A stretch of DNA of 21,617 nt from an uncultured Clostridia bacterium (lineage in GTDB: Bacteria; Bacillota; Clostridia; UMGS1810). Both the position numbers and the translations under genes were made by a program. Of the stretch, positions 15,655 through 21,617 are shown piece by piece. Every line of letters starts with the position of its first letter. Position 1 is the first letter of the stretch. The stretch lies in assembly GCA_937959315.1 (NCBI GenBank), contig CALGRC010000197.1, positions 1 to 21,617 of the forward strand. Reading direction: 5' to 3'. The notes under the pieces are model-generated. The model was given only the letters and a program-made list of their open reading frames with translations, did no database searches and was not told where the DNA came from.

Positions 15655-15860
15655 CCGTATCATGTGCCGCACACAGCGGGTGGCTGTGCGCGGTGAAAAG
15701 GGAACCGGGTGGGAATCCCGGGCGGTACTGCCGCTGTATGCGTCAGAAAGCTGCATGCCTGACAGCGAAAGCTGGCCACTGGGGGACTGGGAAGGCTGGG
15801 TATGGCGGCGGGGGATTGTACATCCTATATGGCGCGAGCCAGAAGACCTGCATGAATGTT
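15655..15860 (+). ncRNA. Cobalamin riboswitch aptamer
   Basis: The conserved cobalamin-aptamer blocks appear in order: GGTGAAAAGGGAA (about 15692-15704), the GGTGGGAATCCC stem (about 15708-15719), GCGGTACTGCCGCTGT (about 15722-15737), GCCACTGG (about 15775-15782) and the B12 box GAGCCAGAAGACCTGC (15836-15851). A P1 stem can close with TCATG (15660-15664) and CATGA (15851-15855), and P2 with CACAGC (15672-15677) and GCTGTG (15683-15688). Binding of a cobalamin normally switches off B12 uptake or synthesis genes. The three genes downstream encode an ECF uptake system with B12-binding-type domains, which agrees. Open frames crossing this stretch are not treated as genes. Which cobalamin form is sensed is not decided. 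Confidence 0.96.
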
Positions 15861-15933
15861 GCGCCGCCTTGTTTTTCATTGTTCAGGCATGCGTGATAGC
15901 TTTTTGTAAAAAGTACGGGAGAGCAGGAATACA

Positions 15934-15968
15934 GCTGTGTTGGCCAATTTTTGCCGCACAGCTTTTTT
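15934..15968 (+). terminator. Riboswitch expression-platform terminator
   Basis: Stem GCTGTG (15934-15939) with CACAGC (15957-15962), extendable inward by TTGGC/GCCG pairing with one bulge, followed directly by T6 (15963-15968). It lies about 36 nt before the first start codon. This suggests control by premature termination when cobalamin is bound, not by hiding the ribosome binding site. Confidence 0.85.
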
Positions 15969-16004
15969 GTGCTGTCTTTGCGGCGGGGAAATGGGGGATG
16001 GCAG

Positions 16005-17648
16005 ATGAAATATATGGGAAAACGCTTATTTTGTGCGGCGCTCGGGCTTCTTTTGACGGTTTTGAGTTTGCCGGTATCTGCGCAGGATACGGATTTCAAT
16101 TTGCTGGATACGGTGTACAGGGATGTGGCGGCATATCTCTGCCGGCAGGTACCGCAGCCGCAGGTGGGGTCAACCGGGGGCGAATGGACGGTATTGGGGT
16201 TAGCCCGGAGCGGTTTTCAGGTGCCGGAAGGATATTTTGAAGGCTATTACCAGGCGGTGGAGTCATATGTGACAGAACACGGCGGACAATTGCATAGCAG
16301 GAAATATACCGAATATTCCCGCGTGATTTTGTCGCTGACCGCCATTGGGAAAAACCCTGCCGATGTGGGCGGTTATAACCTGTTAACCCCGCTGGGCGAT
16401 TATGATAAAACCATTTGGCAGGGTATCAACGGCCCAATCTGGGCCCTGCTTGCGTTGGATAGCGGCGGGTATGCGGTGCCGGAGAACCCAGATGCCCAAA
16501 CACCCGCGACGCGGGATAGGTACATAGCGCGGATTTTGGATTACCAACTGCCGGACGGCGGCTGGTCGCTGCTTGGCAGCAGCGCAGACGGGGATATCGT
16601 TTCCGACCCGGATATTACAGGGATGGCGTTGCAGGCGCTGGCTCATTACCAGGATCGCGCAGAGGTGGCCCAGGCGATTGAACGGGCACTGGATGGCATG
16701 TCACAGCGGCAGCGGGCGGACGGCGGGTATGAGAGCTGGGGAATGGCAAATTTGGAAAGCTGTGTCCAAATGCTGGTGGCGCTGTGCGAACTGGGCATTC
16801 CCTATGATGACGCCCGGTTTGTCAAAAACGGGACGACCATGCTGGATAACCTTTTAAGCTATTATGTAGCTGGGGCGGGATTTTCGCATATGCCAGACGG
16901 CAAGACGGATTTGAAAGCAACAGAACAGGGTTTTTACGGATTGGTTGCTGTCCGGCGGCAGCTAGAAGGGAACCCGCCGCTTTACCAGATGGATGATGTG
17001 ATGCCGGATTCCGGCCCGATTGGGCAACAGCATGCAAGGCTGGCTGTACATCCAGATGTGCAGGTGCCGGCATTGATAAGTCCGGGCAAAACCTTTCCCG
17101 ATATTGTATCGCATCCAGAGCAGGCAGCCATAGAAACGCTCGCTGGGCGCGGGATACTCGATGGGATGCCTGACGGGATGTTTGCACCGGACAATACGAT
17201 GACCCGTGCGGAATTTGCCGCCGTCATCGTGCGTGCGCTAGGGCTGCCGGTAAAATTGGGCGGCAAGTTTGCCGATGTACCGGCAAACGCCTGGTATGCG
17301 GAAGCTGTTGATACGGCGTCTGCGTACGGCATTGTCACGGGTGTTTCGGATACGGCATTTGTACCGGACGGCACCATTACGCGCGAAGAGGCCGCGGCCA
17401 TGGTGTCGCGCGCTGCGGTGCTCTGCGGTTTGGATACCGGCATGGAGCTTGCGGCCGCGCGGGATGTTTTAGCTGGTTTTATCGATTATATCACAGTATC
17501 TGATTGGGCTTTTATACCGCTGGCCGTTTGTTATGACAAGCATTTGCTGCCAGATGATGCCATAGAAATTTTGCCCAAACAGCCGGTTACCCGTGCAGAA
17601 ATCGCACATATGATTTATCAATTGCTGCTGGGGACGGCGTTGCTGTAA
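16005..17648 (+). CDS. SLH-anchored alpha/alpha-toroid (intrinsic-factor-like) surface protein under cobalamin control
   Basis: 547 residues. The ATG at 16005 follows a GGGGGA site by 7 nt and opens the signal peptide (MKYMGKRL, hydrophobic core, cleavage near VSAQD). Residues about 30-335 form a terpenoid-cyclase/prenyltransferase-like alpha/alpha toroid. Markers are the repeat turns QLPDGGW (181-187) and QRADGGYESWG, and the TEYSRVILSLTAIGK and GINGPIWALLALDSGG helices. The same fold makes the N-terminal cobalamin-binding domain of animal intrinsic factor and transcobalamin. The DxDD and other catalytic motifs of real cyclases are not seen, so a binding role is more likely. Residues about 363-546 are three SLH repeats that tether it to the cell wall. 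As first gene after a cobalamin riboswitch, it is probably a surface B12 trap. Fold and anchor are well supported; B12 binding is inferred. Confidence 0.85.
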   Translation: MKYMGKRLFCAALGLLLTVLSLPVSAQDTDFNLLDTVYRDVAAYLCRQVPQPQVGSTGGEWTVLGLARSGFQVPEGYFEGYYQAVESYVTEHGGQLHSRKYTEYSRVILSLTAIGKNPADVGGYNLLTPLGDYDKTIWQGINGPIWALLALDSGGYAVPENPDAQTPATRDRYIARILDYQLPDGGWSLLGSSADGDIVSDPDITGMALQALAHYQDRAEVAQAIERALDGMSQRQRADGGYESWGMANLESCVQMLVALCELGIPYDDARFVKNGTTMLDNLLSYYVAGAGFSHMPDGKTDLKATEQGFYGLVAVRRQLEGNPPLYQMDDVMPDSGPIGQQHARLAVHPDVQVPALISPGKTFPDIVSHPEQAAIETLAGRGILDGMPDGMFAPDNTMTRAEFAAVIVRALGLPVKLGGKFADVPANAWYAEAVDTASAYGIVTGVSDTAFVPDGTITREEAAAMVSRAAVLCGLDTGMELAAARDVLAGFIDYITVSDWAFIPLAVCYDKHLLPDDAIEILPKQPVTRAEIAHMIYQLLLGTALL

Positions 17649-17663
17649 AGGAAGGGGCGGCAT

Positions 17664-19439
17664 ATGAAAAAGTATCAAACAAAGTTGATGGCAGGCGCCG
17701 CGGTTGCAGCGGTACTTGTTTTGGCGTTTTGGTGGGGCGGGAATGCGCCCGGCTTGCACGGATGGGATCCTTCGCCGCAAACCGCAGTTTCCGATAGCGG
17801 TGTGCAGCCGGCTGTTACGCCGGATATTGTACCTAAGGCTGCGGATGTTTTACCGGTTCAAGAGGGACCGCTGCAAGAGGAAAGGCAAGCAGATGCAGAA
17901 GCGGGTTCCCCTGCTGATGATAATATGACGCCGCCTGCACGGCAAAAGGCGGATGATGCCCAGCAGACGGCTGGTTCTGCCAATGGCAGTATGGCTGGCA
18001 AACAGGAAGGGGCTTCCTATCCCCAGGCGGAACAGCAGCAACCAGACAATGCCATGCAGTCCCAGCCGGCGGCTTCCCCTGAGCCAGATGCCAGCCCCGC
18101 GCCAATTGCCCCGCAGGCAGTAACCATAACAGACCAGGCCAAAACTTGTACATTGTCGGTGCGGTGCGATACCGCCCTTAGCTACCTTTCTGCATTGGCG
18201 CCTGAAAAACAAGGGATTGTGCCTTCAGACGGTATTTTATTCCCCGAGCAGACGGTTACTTTTTACGAGGGGGAGACGGTGTTTCATTTGCTGCTGCGGG
18301 AAATGAAAAAACATAACATCCATATGGAGTATGAGAATACGCCTCTTTTTAACAGTGCTTTTATTGAAGGGATTGGCAACTTGTATGAGCTGGACTGCGG
18401 CGAACTTTCGGGGTGGATGTACCGGGTCAACGGATGGTTTCCAAATTATGGATGTTCTCGGTATCAACTGCGCGACGGTGACCGGGTGGAATGGGTGTAT
18501 ACTTGTGATTTGGGTGCTGATGTAGGCGGGTCTTATTCTGCCGGGAAGGGTATGCGCGCCTTTCAGACCTATCATCCTATCGTAAATTTTGTTTATTTTG
18601 TGCTTGTCATCGCTTTTTCTATGTGCTTTTTGCATCCGGCCTGCCTGGCAATTTCACTTTTGTGCAGCGTGGTATCTATGGTTTTGCAAAAGGGGAGAGG
18701 GGCGATGCGGTTCCAGTTGCTATATATGTTGCCGCTTTTGCTGTGTTCGGCAGTCATCAACCCGGCGTTCAACCATGAAGGGATGACCATTTTGGCTTAC
18801 TTGCCCAGCGGCAACCCGCTGACGCTGGAATCCATCCTTTACGGTGTTGCGGCGGCGGTTTTGCTGGTTTCGGTTATCAGTTGGTTTTCCTGTTTTAATA
18901 CGGTTATGACCAGCGATAAATTTGTTTACCTGTTTGGCAGGCTGATTCCATCCATGTCGCTCATTTTTTCAATGGTTCTGCGGTTTGTCCCCCTATTCCA
19001 GGCGCAGGCAAAGGCGATCTCCCGTGCGCAGCGGTGCGTTGGGCGGGATATTTCAAACGGGAGCCTTTGGCAGCGGGCCAAACATGGGTTAACTATATTG
19101 TCTATCCTGGTGACCTGGGCGCTGGAAAATGCTGTGGAAACGGCCGACAGCATGAAAAGCCGCGGCTATGGCCTTCCAGGCCGGACAGCGTTTTCCATTT
19201 ATGTGTTTGACAGGCGGGATGCCGCTGCATTGGCTTGTATAGGGGTGTTGGGGGTATATGTGATTGCCGGCAGCCTGCTGGGCGGTATGTCTTTTCAATA
19301 TTTTCCTTCATTGGCAAGTGCGGGCATTACCCCTTATCGTATGAGCGTTTTTGGCGCTTATTTTGTTTTGTGCAGTATGCCGATATTTTTTGAGTTGCGG
19401 GAGGGCCGGACATGGAATGCTATCGCATCGAACATTTGA
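17664..19439 (+). CDS. DUF4430-EcfT fusion: extracellular cobalamin-binding-type domain joined to an ECF transmembrane component
   Basis: 591 residues; the ATG follows AAGGAAGGGG, 15 bp after the previous stop. One N-terminal hydrophobic segment (about 8-25) is followed by a Pro/Gln/Ala-rich linker of about 120 residues. Next is a DUF4430 domain (about 150-290), with the hallmark SGWMYRVNGWFPNYG (W251) and GDRVEWVYTCDLG motifs. DUF4430 is the fold of the C-terminal domain of transcobalamin and intrinsic factor. From about 300 to 591 comes an EcfT/CbiQ-type membrane protein with the two Arg coupling motifs ISRAQR (R454, R457) and MKSRGYG (R500), which contact the ATPases. The order places DUF4430 outside the cell, tied to the transporter. 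It overlaps the next gene by 28 bp. An EcfT carrying its own substrate-capture domain is unusual. Confidence 0.88.
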   Translation: MKKYQTKLMAGAAVAAVLVLAFWWGGNAPGLHGWDPSPQTAVSDSGVQPAVTPDIVPKAADVLPVQEGPLQEERQADAEAGSPADDNMTPPARQKADDAQQTAGSANGSMAGKQEGASYPQAEQQQPDNAMQSQPAASPEPDASPAPIAPQAVTITDQAKTCTLSVRCDTALSYLSALAPEKQGIVPSDGILFPEQTVTFYEGETVFHLLLREMKKHNIHMEYENTPLFNSAFIEGIGNLYELDCGELSGWMYRVNGWFPNYGCSRYQLRDGDRVEWVYTCDLGADVGGSYSAGKGMRAFQTYHPIVNFVYFVLVIAFSMCFLHPACLAISLLCSVVSMVLQKGRGAMRFQLLYMLPLLLCSAVINPAFNHEGMTILAYLPSGNPLTLESILYGVAAAVLLVSVISWFSCFNTVMTSDKFVYLFGRLIPSMSLIFSMVLRFVPLFQAQAKAISRAQRCVGRDISNGSLWQRAKHGLTILSILVTWALENAVETADSMKSRGYGLPGRTAFSIYVFDRRDAAALACIGVLGVYVIAGSLLGGMSFQYFPSLASAGITPYRMSVFGAYFVLCSMPIFFELREGRTWNAIASNI

Positions 19440-21617
19440 ATTTTACCTATCCAAGCCAGGCTGCTCCGGCGTTGGCAGATATTTCGCTTACTGTTCCACA
19501 GGGGCAGTTTATAACCTTTTGCGGTAAATCAGGATGTGGGAAATCCACTTTGCTCCGGCAGTTAAAATCAGTGTTGGCGCCGCATGGCACATGCACCGGG
19601 GAAGTGTATTTTCATGGCCGGCCGCTTTCTCAAGTAGACGCGCGGACACAAAGTGCGGAAATCGGATTTGTGTTGCAGAGCCCAGATAATCAGATTGTTA
19701 CCGATAAAGTATGGCACGAACTGGCGTTCGGGCTGGAAAGCCTGGGGTGTTCCACATCGGAAATCCGTGCCCGCGTGGCGGAAATGGCTTCATTTTTTGG
19801 TATCCAAACATGGTTTCACAAAAAAGTAAACGAGCTGTCTGGCGGGCAGAAGCAGTTGCTTAATTTGGCGGCAATTATGGTTATGCAGCCATCTGTCCTC
19901 ATTTTGGACGAGCCAACTAGCCAATTAGACCCCATTGCCGCACAGGATTTTTTGGATACCGTTCAAAAAATTAACCGGGAGCTGGGGACTACCATCCTTT
20001 TGACAGAACAGCGGCTGGAGGAGGCCTTCCCAATGTCTGACCGGGTGGTGGTGATGGACGGCGGGCGTGTGATTGCTGATGGCGCCCCACGCACAGTGGG
20101 GGAACGGCTCAAGGCGCTTGGACACGATATGTGTGCGGCGCTCCCCGCTCCAATGCGGGTATATGCAGGGATTCCCAGCTGTGCCGTGTGCCCGGTGACC
20201 GTGCGGGAGGGCCGGCAGTGGCTGGAAAAAGTTGCAGCACAACGGCCGTTTTGCCCGGACGCGGTCCCTGCCGTGCCTGTTTTGCCGGATATTGCGCAGC
20301 CAGTGCTGGAACTGCGGGATGTTTGGTTCCGCTATGCACGTGATTTGCCGGATGTTATCAAAGGGCTTTCGCTGCGGGTGGCAAAAGGGGAATGGTATGC
20401 CATTGTCGGCGGGAACGGTACTGGAAAAACAACTGCATTGTCAATTTTGGGCGGTTTGCAAATCCCCTACCGCGGGCAGGTACGGTTTGCAGGGAAAACG
20501 TGTGCAGGCCGGGGCCGCAGGCGCATGGTTATGCTGCCGCAGAACCCGCAGGCGCTGTTTGTGAAAAAAACAGTTGCATTGGATTTGTATGAAATGCTGG
20601 AAGGAAGCAAATTACCGCGCGGCGAACAGGATGCAAAGGTCGGCCGGGTTGCAGCGCTATGCGGATTGGAAGGGCTTTTGGAGCGGCATCCGTATGATCT
20701 ATCGGGCGGCGAACAGCAGCGGGCGGCGCTGGCAAAAGTGCTGCTGCTTGAGCCGGAAATTTTGCTGCTGGACGAGCCGACCAAAGGGCTGGACGCTCAT
20801 TTTAAGCAAACGCTTGCCCAAATTTTGCACCAGTTGCAGAAAGCGGGCGTTACGGTGATCATGGTGTCGCATGATATTGCATTTTGTGCGGCCCATGCCG
20901 ACCGGTGCGGTATGTTTTTCGATGGCCGTCTGGTGAGCGAAGGGCATCCCCGTTCCTTTTTTTCCGGCAAGAGCTTTTATACCACGGCGGCCAACCGGAT
21001 GGCGCGGTCGCTGCTGCCGGAAGCTATTTTGGCAGAGGATATTATCGCGGCTTTTGGAGGCCATCTGCCGGGACAAGAAAATGGGGGGATGGACGGCGGG
21101 AGCCGGTTTGAAGTGCCAGCACAGCCGGAACTGGAAATACAGCGCAGGAAAACTGCGCCCTGGACATGGCATAATCTGGCCTGGGGCATAGCGTTTGGCG
21201 TATTGTTTTTTTTGACGGTATGGGGGTTTTATGGGAAATATTCTGGCTGGCGGTGGTATTTGGTACAGGCTGCAGCCGCGCTGGAACTGATACTGTGCCT
21301 GTCCCGGCTGATACCGCAAAAGCAGTTGGGCGGTACGCAAGTGCAGGCGCCGCGGAATAAGCGGAAACTGCCGCGGCGCACTTGGGCGGCTGCGGCAGTC
21401 ATAATCGTTGCAGTCCCGTTGACAATTTTTGTTGGGATGTATTATTTGGACGACCGGAAATATTATTTTATCAGCCTGCTGATAATTTTAGAAACCATGC
21501 TGCCATTTGTACTTTTATTTGAAGGCCGTAGGCCGCAGGCGCGGGAATTGATGGTAGTCAGCGTGCTATGCGCCATTGCAGTGGCAGGGCGGGTAGCTTT
21601 TTATATGCTGCCGCAGT
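19412..21617 (+). CDS. EcfA-EcfA-S component fusion of the ECF transporter, 3'-truncated by the window
   Basis: The frame is open for 735 residues to the window end. The ATG has GGGAGGG 6 nt upstream and lies inside the end of the EcfT gene. Domain 1 (about 1-235) is an ABC ATPase: Walker A GKSGCGKST (38-46), LQSPDNQ Q-loop, LSGGQ (142-146), Walker B ILDEPT (D166, E167), and Q200 where the switch His usually sits. Domain 2 (about 300-530): Walker A GGNGTGKTT (333-341), LSGGEQQR (430-437), Walker B D454/E455 and switch H487. From about 585 come five hydrophobic segments. The last (RELMVVSVLCAIAVAGR) resembles the start of predicted cobalamin ECF S components. With the EcfT protein this would complete the importer in two chains. 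ATPase calls are firm. The S-component call is fairly strong but incomplete, because most of it lies beyond the window. Confidence 0.88.
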   Translation, partial: MECYRIEHLNFTYPSQAAPALADISLTVPQGQFITFCGKSGCGKSTLLRQLKSVLAPHGTCTGEVYFHGRPLSQVDARTQSAEIGFVLQSPDNQIVTDKVWHELAFGLESLGCSTSEIRARVAEMASFFGIQTWFHKKVNELSGGQKQLLNLAAIMVMQPSVLILDEPTSQLDPIAAQDFLDTVQKINRELGTTILLTEQRLEEAFPMSDRVVVMDGGRVIADGAPRTVGERLKALGHDMCAALPAPMRVYAGIPSCAVCPVTVREGRQWLEKVAAQRPFCPDAVPAVPVLPDIAQPVLELRDVWFRYARDLPDVIKGLSLRVAKGEWYAIVGGNGTGKTTALSILGGLQIPYRGQVRFAGKTCAGRGRRRMVMLPQNPQALFVKKTVALDLYEMLEGSKLPRGEQDAKVGRVAALCGLEGLLERHPYDLSGGEQQRAALAKVLLLEPEILLLDEPTKGLDAHFKQTLAQILHQLQKAGVTVIMVSHDIAFCAAHADRCGMFFDGRLVSEGHPRSFFSGKSFYTTAANRMARSLLPEAILAEDIIAAFGGHLPGQENGGMDGGSRFEVPAQPELEIQRRKTAPWTWHNLAWGIAFGVLFFLTVWGFYGKYSGWRWYLVQAAAALELILCLSRLIPQKQLGGTQVQAPRNKRKLPRRTWAAAAVIIVAVPLTIFVGMYYLDDRKYYFISLLIILETMLPFVLLFEGRRPQARELMVVSVLCAIAVAGRVAFYMLPQ

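Noticed and set aside
15552..16240. Open frames across the stretch before the toroid gene (15552-15896, 15662-16240)
   Set aside because: They run through the conserved cobalamin aptamer and terminator, have no ribosome binding site and no protein-like composition.
16005..17100. Terpene or squalene cyclase activity for the toroid protein
   Set aside because: It is secreted, carries SLH anchors, lacks a DxDD-type motif and is under cobalamin control.
19925..21340. Minus-strand frames opposite the EcfA fusion (e.g. 19925-20242, 20699-21340)
   Set aside because: They lie antisense to a continuous ABC ATPase frame with all motifs; they have no family features.
16005..21617. Cobalt (CbiMNQO) or nickel transporter
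   Set aside because: No CbiM/CbiN-like protein is present. The DUF4430 domain, the toroid and the S-like helices point to the whole vitamin, though cobalt control by the riboswitch alone would not exclude it.

Overview
The window looks like part of a Bacillota (Clostridia-type, probably gut-associated) chromosome. The signs are strong AGGAGG-type ribosome binding sites, sigma-A promoters, tightly packed operons, several S-layer-homology (SLH) surface proteins, an ECF-type vitamin transporter and a transcription-terminating cobalamin riboswitch. No tRNA, rRNA, insertion sequence or CRISPR array is visible.

Region 1 (1-10414, + strand) is a four-gene operon for attacking polysaccharide at the cell surface. 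It encodes a large polysaccharide lyase family 8 enzyme (5' end outside the window), a secreted protein with two LamG-like modules, an SLH-anchored protein with a third copy of that module plus Ig-like domains, and an SLH-containing beta-rich protein of unknown role. Gene gaps are 33 bp, 14 bp and a 4-bp ATGA overlap. Region 2 (10460-12165, +) has its own promoter and encodes a DUF554 membrane protein and a LysR-type regulator. It ends in a strong bidirectional terminator shared with region 3. Region 3 (12200-14485, - strand) is a membrane-lipid operon: a divergent PlsY-like acyltransferase, a processive diacylglycerol glucosyltransferase-like GT28 enzyme and an MntP-type manganese exporter. 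A DUF368/PopT-type undecaprenyl-phosphate translocase (14682-15533, +) is transcribed away from it.

Region 4 (15595-21617, +, running off the end) is the most interesting part. A consensus promoter and a cobalamin riboswitch with an intrinsic terminator precede three genes. The first encodes a secreted alpha/alpha-toroid (terpenoid-cyclase-like) protein carrying three SLH domains. The second is a fusion of an extracellular DUF4430 domain with an EcfT transmembrane component. The third is a fusion of two EcfA-type ATPases with a membrane part resembling a B12 S component, cut by the window end. The alpha/alpha toroid plus DUF4430 pair is the domain make-up of animal intrinsic factor and transcobalamin. 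Here the two halves are on separate polypeptides, one tied to the cell wall and one to the transporter. I read this as a split, intrinsic-factor-like cobalamin capture and ECF import machine. The domain calls and the riboswitch are seen in the sequence; the hand-off model is inference.
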